Below, piece after piece: positions 1-6,610 of a stretch of 20,930 bases of DNA. This stretch comes from SIG598 sp045605025 (GTDB taxonomy: Bacteria > Bacillota > Clostridia > Oscillospirales > Acutalibacteraceae). Numbering within the stretch: the first letter of the stretch is position 1; every line of letters begins with the position of its first letter. Below the pieces are notes generated by a model. The model had not been told where the DNA came from. It saw only the letters and a program-made list of their open reading frames with translations, and did no database searches. The translations under genes and the position numbers were made by a program. The stretch spans positions 1 through 20,930 of the forward strand of contig JAZUPE010000067.1 of the NCBI GenBank assembly GCA_045605025.1. The letters run 5' to 3'.

Positions 1-13
1 GGAGGTATGCAGA

Positions 14-1699
14 ATGAATAATGCAAAATATGCAGATTATTTAAGCGAGCAGCCTCGACAGGTGACATTTACCTGGAAGGCTGCTCTTTATGTTCGTCTT
101 TCAAAGGAGGACGGCGACAAGGCGGAGAGCAATTCCGTTACATCGCAGAAAGAAATACTCGCCGAGTATCTCAAACTCAATCCCGATATAGAGCTGTACG
201 ATTTCTACATCGATGACGGTTGGAGCGGTACCAACTTCGACCGTCCCGGCTTCATTCGTATGATGGAGGACATCTACGCAGGCAGAGTCAACTGCGTTAT
301 CGTCAAAGATCTGTCCCGATTCTGCCGTAACTACACCGACGGCGGCTACTACATGGATAACATCTTCGTGCGCTATCGTGTGCGGTTTATCGCCCTGAAC
401 AACAGCGTTGATACGGCTTCAAACAACATGAATGCTGCCACGCAATGTATCTCGGTAGGCGTTACCAATGTCATCAATGAAAGCCTTGCCGCCACCACAT
501 CGGTCAACGTCCGGGGAACTCTCAACGTCAACCGCCGTCAGGGCAAGTTCATCGGCTCTTTCCCAACCTACGGCTATCTCAAAGACCCAAACGACCACCA
601 TCAGCTCATCATTGACGAGGAGACCGCGCCCATTGTCCGCATGATTTTCGAAAAATTCATCGGCGGCAGGAGCATCATCGGCATTACCAAAGACCTCAAC
701 GAAATGGGCATCCCGAATCCCTCGGAATACAAACGGCTCAAGGGCATGAACTACCGCCATCCGCAGGGCAAGCGAAATGACGGTATGTGGCCGGACAGCT
801 CGGTGCGGCGAATCCTCAAGAACGAGATGTACATCGGCAACATGGTGCAGGGCAAAAACACCACAATGAGCTATAAGATAAAGCAATGCCGAGCTATCCC
901 CAAGGATGAATGGATAATCGTCGAGAACACCCACGAGCCGATTATCGACCGGGAGACTTTTGACAAAGCGCAGGCGCTGTTCAACCGCAACATCCGCTCA
1001 TCGCCTGTTGTGCGTGATGTTGGTCTGTTCTCCGGGCTGGTAAAATGCGCCGATTGCGGACGCAGCATGAGCAAAAAGACCAATGTCCATGCCTACGGCA
1101 CATACAGCTACTACCGCTGCTCCACCCGCCGCAAGATGAACACGGGAGCCTGCACAAACCACACCATCCGCATTGACAAGCTCTATCAGGCGGTGCTGGT
1201 CACCATCCAGAAGCAGATAGATGTGGCTGTGTCCATGAGCGAACTGCTGGAGATAATCAACCACAACAGCCGCAGGCAGAAAGAATCAACCCACATCGCC
1301 CTTTCCATCAAAACCCACACCGCCGAGCGGGAAAAGTGTATGCGAATGATGACCGACCTGTACCCCGACTGGAAAGAGGGTATCATCTCGCAGGAGGAGT
1401 ACATGAAGCTCAAGGCGACCATCAGCGAGAAAATCGAGGCGCTGGACAAAACCATCGCAGGTCTCAATAAAACCGCACAGGAATACGCCGACGGCCTCTC
1501 CGACGAAAACGACTTCATCACCCACTTCAAAAGCTACGGCAACTTCGATACCCTCACCCGCCCCATGCTCATTGAACTTATCGAGGAAATACAGGTCTAC
1601 GAGGGCGGCGACATCAAGATCGTGTTCAAGTTTCAGGACGCTTTCGAGAAAGCGGTCAGGTATATCGAGATGAACGAGGAGATCGTCAGGACGGCGTAA
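14..1699 (+). CDS. Large serine recombinase (resolvase/integrase type) with zinc ribbon and DUF4368-like tail
   Basis: This 561-aa protein is a site-specific DNA recombinase that cuts and rejoins DNA through a serine, as used by integrative elements of the Tn4451/TnpX and phage-integrase kind. The N-terminal resolvase domain shows the catalytic serine in YVRLSKED (Ser30) and the arginines of DLSRFCRN (Arg102, Arg105). A recombinase domain follows at about 160-330. A zinc ribbon has CADC and two later cysteines (Cys345, Cys348, Cys369, Cys380). A helical, coiled-coil-prone stretch covers about 435-495. The end (RPMLIELIEEIQVYE, about 516-530) resembles DUF4368. The ATG at 14 follows GGAGG at positions 1-5. 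It probably belongs to an integrated element extending left of the window. All key residues are present, so it looks active. The att sites are not identified. Confidence 0.93.
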   Translation: MNNAKYADYLSEQPRQVTFTWKAALYVRLSKEDGDKAESNSVTSQKEILAEYLKLNPDIELYDFYIDDGWSGTNFDRPGFIRMMEDIYAGRVNCVIVKDLSRFCRNYTDGGYYMDNIFVRYRVRFIALNNSVDTASNNMNAATQCISVGVTNVINESLAATTSVNVRGTLNVNRRQGKFIGSFPTYGYLKDPNDHHQLIIDEETAPIVRMIFEKFIGGRSIIGITKDLNEMGIPNPSEYKRLKGMNYRHPQGKRNDGMWPDSSVRRILKNEMYIGNMVQGKNTTMSYKIKQCRAIPKDEWIIVENTHEPIIDRETFDKAQALFNRNIRSSPVVRDVGLFSGLVKCADCGRSMSKKTNVHAYGTYSYYRCSTRRKMNTGACTNHTIRIDKLYQAVLVTIQKQIDVAVSMSELLEIINHNSRRQKESTHIALSIKTHTAEREKCMRMMTDLYPDWKEGIISQEEYMKLKATISEKIEALDKTIAGLNKTAQEYADGLSDENDFITHFKSYGNFDTLTRPMLIELIEEIQVYEGGDIKIVFKFQDAFEKAVRYIEMNEEIVRTA

Positions 1700-1729
1700 G
1701 TTAAAGTAAATACAACCGTATAGATAGCA

Positions 1730-1768
1730 AGATCCGGCGGATAACAACAAAGTTCATCTGCCGGATCT
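1730..1768 (+). terminator. Hairpin terminator after the recombinase
   Basis: A perfect 9-bp stem, AGATCCGGC at 1730-1738 with GCCGGATCT at 1760-1768, lies 30 bases after the recombinase stop and is followed by ATTTAAAT. The T-run is short, so termination efficiency is uncertain. Confidence 0.55.
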
Positions 1769-1812
1769 ATTTAAATGCGTAGAGTATCGATTGCGAACCG
1801 TTTATGTTCGTA

Positions 1813-2298
1813 TCATTTATTTTCCTTATTCTTTGCAAACAGCGCTGCAATACGGTCAAAAACACCGGAAAAAGCGTAAACCATCGGAACGAGGGCTTCG
1901 ATTATTGTGAAAATAATTGCAGCCGCATATAAGTCAGCGGAAAACAATGACGAAAGCGGAAAAACGATGTTATTCGGTATGCTTCTGAACCAATCGAGAA
2001 TACTAAACAAAGTCACAAGGCTGGAATATCCAACAGCCGCAAGCCACAGCAGATTGACTGCGGCAACAATAACACAGGCAATTGCGCAGGACACAATCAA
2101 AGTGCGTTTCGGTATTCTGCGAAGCAAAAACATCCCCAGCAGACACAGAAAAAACGCAAGAGCAAACCTTGCAGGCATCCCGAAATGAATGCCTCCCCTT
2201 GTGATTATGCCGAAAATAATACTGAATATTAACCCTCCGCCGAAAAGCGCAGCCGGTACACCGGCGTATGGAATCTTTCTGTTAATCTTGGCTTTCAT
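1813..2298 (-). CDS. Hypothetical four-helix membrane protein
   Basis: I do not recognise this 161-aa protein as a named family. It starts with a short basic N-terminus (MKAKINRK) and has about four hydrophobic segments, near residues 13-33, 43-60, 67-92 and 122-145. It ends in a charged tail (AKNKENK), consistent with an inner-membrane protein. The ATG at 2298 is preceded by AAGAGGTG, about 9 bases upstream, which supports the start. A plausible sigmaA promoter lies at 2367-2396. It stands between the recombinase and the ATPase gene, so it may be accessory cargo. No catalytic or metal-binding residues stand out. Confidence 0.75.
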   Translation of the reverse strand: MKAKINRKIPYAGVPAALFGGGLIFSIIFGIITRGGIHFGMPARFALAFFLCLLGMFLLRRIPKRTLIVSCAIACVIVAAVNLLWLAAVGYSSLVTLFSILDWFRSIPNNIVFPLSSLFSADLYAAAIIFTIIEALVPMVYAFSGVFDRIAALFAKNKENK

Positions 2299-2342
2299 AT
2301 ACAGAGCACCTCTTCAAGAATATTTTGGTATTAAGAATAGCA

Positions 2343-2371
2343 TTGACAGGTTATATAATCTGAATTATCAT
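2343..2371 (+). promoter_or_regulatory. Opposing promoter-like sequence sharing the same -10
   Basis: On the plus strand TTGACA (2343-2348), a 17-base spacer and TATCAT (2366-2371) form a near-consensus sigmaA promoter. It points towards the 3' end of the ATPase gene, so any transcript would be antisense to that gene. No plus-strand gene follows. Confidence 0.4.
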
Positions 2372-2385
2372 AATTTGAATTATAT
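2353..2385. repeat. AT-rich imperfect palindrome
   Basis: ATATAAT at 2353-2359 mirrors ATTATAT at 2379-2385, and the stretch between is also largely symmetric (about 26 of 33 positions). Outside it, TGACA (2344-2348) and TGTCA (2391-2395) continue the symmetry. It may be an operator over the two face-to-face promoters. Confidence 0.6.
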
Positions 2386-2396
2386 TATTTTGTCAG
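2367..2396 (-). promoter_or_regulatory. Promoter for the membrane protein, inside a palindrome
   Basis: On the minus strand CTGACA (2391-2396) and TATGAT (2367-2372) are separated by 18 bases, giving a good sigmaA-type promoter about 70 bases upstream of the ATG at 2298. It shares its -10 position with a promoter-like sequence on the other strand. Confidence 0.55.
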
Positions 2397-2448
2397 ATTT
2401 TTATAGCATGAAAAAGTCGAGCAGTAAACCGCTGTCCGGCATAATCTT

Positions 2449-3777
2449 TTACCCCGCCAGATACCTCTTAATCAGAAACGCACAGAAGTAGGGGAAGGTA
2501 TAAATATTGTCACTTACACCGATGTTGCCTGCACACAACTTGATGCCGTAGGAAATATCGGCGTATTTTTCGCTTTCGATAAGCGTGCGAAGCGATTTTG
2601 AACGACCGTTATTGGCTTTGACTTCAACCGGTATAAGAGCATCAGCGGTGCGTACAAAAAAATCCTGCTCAAGGGTTGAGTCCTCACGCTTGTAGTAATA
2701 CAGTCCATAACCACATTTACAGAGCGCTTCTCCCACGGCATTCTCATAAAGCGCACCCTTGTAGACTCCCAGATTTCTGTTGGCTCGCAGATCGTCCTGC
2801 GATTCCTCGTCGTGCATGGCAACGAGCAGACCTGTGTCTTTCAGATAGAGCTTGTATTTTGTCTCATCATAGTTGCCTTTGAGCGGCAGCTCGGGAAAAC
2901 CAAGGCAGTAACATATATTGATGAGACCTGCGTCGAAGAGCCACTCGATACAGCCGCGATAATCCTTGAAGCGTGCGCCGCTTGCTACCTTAGAAATCTG
3001 GAATTTTTTGTTTTCCTTGGCAAGCTGTACAGGGATATGATCAAATATGTTGAGGATTCTTGTCTGGTCGATACCCTCAGCGTATTTGCGAATATCCTCA
3101 CGATAGTCGCTTATGAGCTGTCTCTGCAGCTCAAGAGTACCCTCGAAAGTGCCATGTTCCAGATACTCTCGCACAACGGCAGGCATACCGCCAAGAATAC
3201 AGAAATCAAGGAACAGACCGCCGTATATGTTCATCTCAAGCTCGTTGAACGGCGTGCCCGACTTCATGTGTGCCAGCATATCGTCAATGGTATCGCTGCC
3301 GTAGCCTTTGGCCCAGAGGAACTCCTCGAAATCAAGAGAATACATCTCGTAGTCAGTCTTGTAGCCTACACTGTTGCTTTCAATGCGCTTGTAGTTTATC
3401 CCCAGCAGAGAGCCGCTGCAGATAACATCGTACCGACCGTCTATCTTGAAAAACTTGAGTGCGGTGGATATTTCGGGGAAATCCTGAAGTTCATCAAAGA
3501 AAATCAGCGTGTCGTTTTCGATGAATCGCTTGGAAGGGTCAATGCGCGATATGTTTTTGATAATGTCCTCCGGCTTGTAGCCATCGACGGCTATCATCTT
3601 GTATTTCGGCTCTTCGTAGAAATTGATGTAGATTACGCTTGAGTAATTAGCCTCGCCGAATCGGGTGATGGATTCAGTCTTGCCCACCTGTCGGGGGCCT
3701 TTGACAATAAGAGGCTTGCGTCCTTCGTTCGCTTTCCAGTTTTTGAGAAAGTCGTCTATCTTCCGTTTGATGTACAT
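2449..3777 (-). CDS. AAA_14/DUF4143 family ATPase
   Basis: This 442-aa ATP-binding protein is of the AAA_14 + DUF4143 type, common in gut bacteria; its cellular role is not established. Walker A is GPRQVGKT (27-34) and Walker B is LIFFDELQD (about 91-99). A sensor-like ICSGSLLG follows at about 119-126. Near the C-terminus, Asp372 and PVEVKA (Glu385, Lys387) match the D...ExK pattern of PD-(D/E)XK nuclease folds, as often seen in this family. I chose the ATG at 3777 because GAGGTG lies just upstream and MYIKRKIDDFL is the usual family N-terminus. An in-frame ATG at 3867 would add 30 residues but lies upstream of the predicted promoter. The location beside a recombinase and a broken spoVAD suggests mobile cargo. 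Confidence 0.88.
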   Translation of the reverse strand: MYIKRKIDDFLKNWKANEGRKPLIVKGPRQVGKTESITRFGEANYSSVIYINFYEEPKYKMIAVDGYKPEDIIKNISRIDPSKRFIENDTLIFFDELQDFPEISTALKFFKIDGRYDVICSGSLLGINYKRIESNSVGYKTDYEMYSLDFEEFLWAKGYGSDTIDDMLAHMKSGTPFNELEMNIYGGLFLDFCILGGMPAVVREYLEHGTFEGTLELQRQLISDYREDIRKYAEGIDQTRILNIFDHIPVQLAKENKKFQISKVASGARFKDYRGCIEWLFDAGLINICYCLGFPELPLKGNYDETKYKLYLKDTGLLVAMHDEESQDDLRANRNLGVYKGALYENAVGEALCKCGYGLYYYKREDSTLEQDFFVRTADALIPVEVKANNGRSKSLRTLIESEKYADISYGIKLCAGNIGVSDNIYTFPYFCAFLIKRYLAG

Positions 3778-3795
3778 ACTAAACACCTCGTATAT

Positions 3796-3824
3796 ATTAT
3801 ATGCCGCAGCACACAATAATTCAA
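3796..3824 (-). promoter_or_regulatory. Promoter of the AAA_14 ATPase
   Basis: On the minus strand TTGAAT (3819-3824), a 17-base spacer and TATAAT (3796-3801) form a strong promoter. The expected transcript start, near 3789, falls on the GAGGTG ribosome site (3784-3789), so the mRNA leader would be only about a dozen bases. Confidence 0.65.
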
Positions 3825-3838
3825 GGCGCTTACAAAAA

Positions 3839-3916
3839 ATGAGGGAATTATTCTGGGTACACAACAAAAAGATGAGCGAATTAACCTGCGCTTATCACAA
3901 AAACATGAGCGAATAA
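3839..3916. repeat. Three imperfect ~33-bp tandem repeats
   Basis: ATGAGGGAATTA (3839), ATGAGCGAATTA (3872) and ATGAGCGAATAA (3905) start exactly 33 bases apart. The second half of the unit is also similar in the first two copies, ending in CACAACAAAAAG and TATCACAAAAAC. A weaker echo of the CGCTTA..CAAAAA half lies at 3826-3838. Read on the plus strand the units would encode 11-residue peptide repeats, but no gene start supports that. Confidence 0.7.
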
Positions 3917-3935
3917 ATTATTTTATGGTGTACCC

Positions 3936-4343
3936 TTGACATTTTCCCCAGCCGCTGCCTGCAGCATACTCCGTCACCTTACCGCGCACAATACCGCGCC
4001 GGCGGATTACGATTTCATCCTCACCGGTGACCTGGGGTTCGTGGGCAGCGAGCTGCTCTACGAACTTCTTGCGCGTGACAATATTCACATCACAGATCAG
4101 CACAATGACGGAGGAAAAATGATTTTTCACCGCAAGGAGCAGGATGTCCACGCGGGAGGCTCGGGGTGTGGCTGCTCGGCGAGTGTGCTGTGCGGTCATG
4201 TGCTTCCCCGGATGTTCCGTGGGGAATTACGGCGGGTTCTGTTTGTCGCTACCGGCGCGCTCATGTCGACAACCAGTTCATATCAGGGCGAAAGCATTCC
4301 CGGTGTGGCTCATGCGGTGGAACTGCAATATCAGCATAAATGA
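3936..4343 (+). pseudogene. spoVAD: spoVAD C-terminal fragment
   Basis: The plus-strand reading frame matches the C-terminal ~135 residues of stage V sporulation protein AD, a thiolase-fold protein needed for dipicolinic acid uptake into the forespore. Recognisable blocks are DYDFILTGDLGFVGSELL, HNDGGKMIF, QDVHAGGSGCGCSASVLCGH, VLFVATGAL and YQGESIPGVAHAVEL. Full SpoVAD is about 340 aa, so roughly the first 200 residues are missing. An in-frame TGA at 3906-3908 closes the frame upstream. There is no clear ribosome site, and homology seems to begin within a few codons of 3936, directly after GTGTACCC. The frame is otherwise intact, so the break looks recent or is reversible by excision. The neighbouring genes spoVAC and spoVAE are not seen here. 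Confidence 0.88.
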
Positions 4344-4350
4344 TAATAAG

Positions 4351-4384
4351 AAAAAGGCAGGGAGAATCAATCTCCCTGCCTTTT
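4351..4384. terminator. Bidirectional intrinsic terminator
   Basis: A perfect 10-bp GC-rich stem (GGCAGGGAGA at 4356-4365, TCTCCCTGCC at 4371-4380) with a 5-base loop is flanked by AAAAA on the left and TTTT on the right. It can stop both the spoVAD fragment from the left and agcS from the right. Confidence 0.9.
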
Positions 4385-4415
4385 GAAATCAGTTCATTAA
4401 TTCGCGGATATCAGT

Positions 4416-5972
4416 TTAGTCTTCTACTATCTCGCGTGCAACCTCCTGAGCTTGAATCTCAGGGTCAACATTGTACATAGGCTCGATAGTTTCGCCCTTC
4501 CTGGCTCTTCTCAGATAGTTGGTTGTGATCTTTACAACAAGCGGAGAAAGAGCAAGTACACCGATAAGGTTGGGGATCATCATAAGACCGTTGAAGGTAT
4601 CAGAGATATCCCAGGCGAGGGAAGAGGTAAGTACAGCACCGAAGATAACGGTGCATACGTGGATTATACGGAAAATGACGGTTGTCTTGGTACCAAAGAG
4701 ATATTCCCATGCCTTGGAGCCGTAGTGCGACCAGCCAAGAACGGTGGTGAACGCAAAGAGGAACATAGCAACAGCAATGAACTTTTCGCCGATTCCGCCC
4801 CAGGGGAACAAAGTGTTGAATGCGCCGCCGACCAGAGTCGCATCAGAATAACCCTCTGCGATTTCACCGGTCAGAACATTGAATACGCCGCCGTCAAGTC
4901 CGCCTGCGGTAAGGATAACGAGTGCTGTCATGGTGCAGACCACCATAGTGTCAGCGAACACCTCGAAGATGCCCCACATACCCTGAGCAACGGGTTCTTT
5001 GACGTTGGAGTTGGAGTGAACCATAACGGAAGAACCGAGACCTGCTTCGTTGGAGAATACACCGCGCTTGAAGCCCTGTGTAACAACTTTGCTGATAACG
5101 GCACCGATGCCGCCGCCGACAAATGCCTCGGGGCAGAAAGCGTTGACGAAAATTGCCTTGAATGCAGGCAGAATGTTCATATAGTTTACACCAATGATAG
5201 CGACACTGCCGAGAACAAAAAGTACAACCATGAAAGGAACGATCTTTTCGGCAACACTGGCGATTCTCTTAAGTCCACCAAGAGTGATAAGTGCGGTAAG
5301 AATCATAATGACTGCGCCGATGATGATGTTATAAAGGGAAACACCGGAGAACACCTCGACAGAGGAGAGGGCGGAAACGTCGAAGGCCTGAGCCACGTTG
5401 GTAACAATCTTGTTTACCTGACCCATGCTTCCGATTCCGAAGGAAGCGAGCATAGCAAAGATGCAGAAAAGAACCGCAAGGATTTTTCCGACATACTTCA
5501 TGCCCTTCTTCCTGCCCAGACCATCGGCGAGGTAGTACATGGCACCGCCGGCCCACTCTCCGTTTTCATTCTTTCTGCGATAATAAATACCAAGAACGTT
5601 TTCCGAATAGTTGGTCATCATACCGAAGAAAGCAGCGACCCACATCCAGAACACGGCACCTGCGCCGCCGATGCATATTGCGGAAGCAACACCGGCAATG
5701 TTACCGGTACCTACTGTTGCGGCAAGTGCGGTACAGAGAGCCTGGAAGGGAGAGATGGAACCCTTTTCTTTGCTGTGCTTGATAACGTCCTTCTTGAAAA
5801 GGCTGCCGAGGGTGTTCTTGAACCACAGGCCGATGTGGGAAACCTGGAAGAATTTGGTGAGTACAGTAACGATTATACCTGTACCAATGAGGAGAAGCAG
5901 GCCGAAAGCACCCCATACAACGCCGTTGATTTCGCCGTTGATTCTTTCAATTGTTTGCAAGATTTTGTCCAT
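4416..5972 (-). CDS. Sodium:alanine/glycine symporter, AgcS family
   Basis: This 518-aa integral membrane protein belongs to the AGCS (alanine or glycine:cation symporter) family, which brings alanine or glycine into the cell with sodium. It has around ten hydrophobic segments. Family-typical blocks include ALAATVGTGNIAGVASAI near the N-terminus, NYSENVLGIYYRR, GGAMYYLADGLG, GVFSNEAGLGSSVMVHS and FAFTTVLGWSHYGSKAWEYL. Length fits the family (about 450-540). The ATG at 5972 has AGGAGG at 5983-5988 (minus strand), 10 bases upstream. The leader carries a tandem glycine riboswitch and terminator, which points to glycine as a substrate or signal. It ends before the shared terminator at 4351-4384. 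Whether glycine turns it on or off cannot be read from sequence alone. Confidence 0.95.
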   Translation of the reverse strand: MDKILQTIERINGEINGVVWGAFGLLLLIGTGIIVTVLTKFFQVSHIGLWFKNTLGSLFKKDVIKHSKEKGSISPFQALCTALAATVGTGNIAGVASAICIGGAGAVFWMWVAAFFGMMTNYSENVLGIYYRRKNENGEWAGGAMYYLADGLGRKKGMKYVGKILAVLFCIFAMLASFGIGSMGQVNKIVTNVAQAFDVSALSSVEVFSGVSLYNIIIGAVIMILTALITLGGLKRIASVAEKIVPFMVVLFVLGSVAIIGVNYMNILPAFKAIFVNAFCPEAFVGGGIGAVISKVVTQGFKRGVFSNEAGLGSSVMVHSNSNVKEPVAQGMWGIFEVFADTMVVCTMTALVILTAGGLDGGVFNVLTGEIAEGYSDATLVGGAFNTLFPWGGIGEKFIAVAMFLFAFTTVLGWSHYGSKAWEYLFGTKTTVIFRIIHVCTVIFGAVLTSSLAWDISDTFNGLMMIPNLIGVLALSPLVVKITTNYLRRARKGETIEPMYNVDPEIQAQEVAREIVED

Positions 5973-6014
5973 TGAAAATGAACCTCCTAAAATTTTTTGT
6001 CAACCGAACAAAAC

Positions 6015-6047
6015 AAAAAAACACCGCTAACCAGTCGGATAGCGGTG
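6015..6047 (-). terminator. Riboswitch-controlled intrinsic terminator upstream of agcS
   Basis: On the minus strand CACCGCTATCC pairs with GGTTAGCGGTG (6022-6047, one T:T mismatch) around a short loop, followed directly by seven U (6015-6021). It lies about 40 bases after the second aptamer and before the agcS ribosome site, as expected for a transcription-control expression platform. Confidence 0.88.
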
Positions 6048-6090
6048 AAAAGAGAACACGGCACAACAAGGATACCCTGTGTGAATAAAT

Positions 6091-6250
6091 GATCTGTCCT
6101 TTTGCCTGAGAGATTTAGGTTTGACCCCTTGCACCTTCGGCATCCGCGCAGAGCGGACTTCTCCAGATTGCTATCCGTCAGCAGTCCTCGTCAAAATGAC
6201 ACCCGAGAGTATTACCCCTTTGGAAAGGCAAAAGCCTAATCTCCTGCTGA
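6091..6250 (-). ncRNA. Tandem glycine riboswitch
   Basis: The minus strand carries two glycine aptamers in a row. Aptamer 1 (6178-6250) opens with TCAGCAGGAGA, contains CCAAAGGGGTAA and CTCTCGGGT, and closes its P1 stem with CTGCTGA (6178-6184), a perfect match to TCAGCAG. Aptamer 2 (about 6091-6168) has the classic GGAGA, GCCGAAGG and CTCTCAGGCAAAAGGACAGA core, with P1 formed by ATCTG and CAGAT. An 8- to 9-base linker (6169-6177) joins them. This is the standard tandem glycine sensor layout, followed by a terminator and agcS. Glycine binding should switch agcS transcription; the sign of control is inferred only. Confidence 0.93.
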
Positions 6251-6282
6251 TTTCATTTAGCTTTATTCAGTTCAACGAAGTA

Positions 6283-6311
6283 ACAATACTACTTTTTGTT
6301 GTTCAAGTCAA
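6283..6311 (-). promoter_or_regulatory. Promoter of the riboswitch-agcS transcript
   Basis: On the minus strand TTGACT (6306-6311), a 17-base spacer and TATTGT (6283-6288) give a strong sigmaA-type promoter. Expected start is near 6276, about 25 bases before aptamer 1. Confidence 0.75.
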
Positions 6312-6542
6312 GTTTTTTCCGGCTTTTTCTGAAAAAATAAGTGCCTGAAAGTGTGTTTGGGCAACAAGACGGAAAGATTCCGTAATAGCTCCATGGCACT
6401 CTCCTGCCGTTTTTGCACTGACACTGTCCTCACTGCGACACCGGACAAGTGTCCCTTCGCCGCAAAGAACAGGTAGATTGGTCTGCGGTTCCGGCTGCGG
6501 CTGTTCTGCAAGCGTGCTGAAGCAGTGCCTCTTGAAAATGAA
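6312..6542. other. Intergenic stretch with no supported gene
   Basis: Between the agcS promoter and the esterase terminator there is no convincing gene. Minus-strand reading gives a Pro/Gln-rich frame without ribosome site or recognisable domain. The only structure seen is an imperfect inverted repeat at 6420-6453 (GACACTGTCC with GGACAAGTGTC). Confidence 0.5.
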
Positions 6543-6580
6543 ACAGCGAGGAACGTCGAAATGGCGGCATTCCTCGCTGT
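6543..6580 (-). terminator. Hairpin terminator after the esterase
   Basis: An 11-bp perfect stem (ACAGCGAGGAA at 6543-6553, TTCCTCGCTGT at 6570-6580) with a 16-base loop lies 30 bases downstream of the esterase stop. The following minus-strand tail TTCATTTTC is moderately U-rich. Confidence 0.7.
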
Positions 6581-6610
6581 ATGTCTGTGTATGAATCCTG
6601 GCGACTTGTC

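Noticed and set aside
3665..3916. Plus-strand frame ending in 11-residue peptide repeats
   Set aside because: It starts antisense inside the ATPase gene without a ribosome site and crosses that gene's promoter; the repeats are better seen as DNA-level.
3839..3916. A short CRISPR array
   Set aside because: The units are imperfect tandem copies without distinct unique spacers, and no cas genes are near.
3918..4199. Minus-strand 93-codon frame
   Set aside because: Antisense to the clearly recognisable SpoVAD fragment.
4452..5975. A 507-codon plus-strand open frame antisense to agcS
   Set aside because: It mirrors the agcS coding frame almost base for base, has no ribosome site and a composition unlike a protein; it is a by-product of codon use in agcS.
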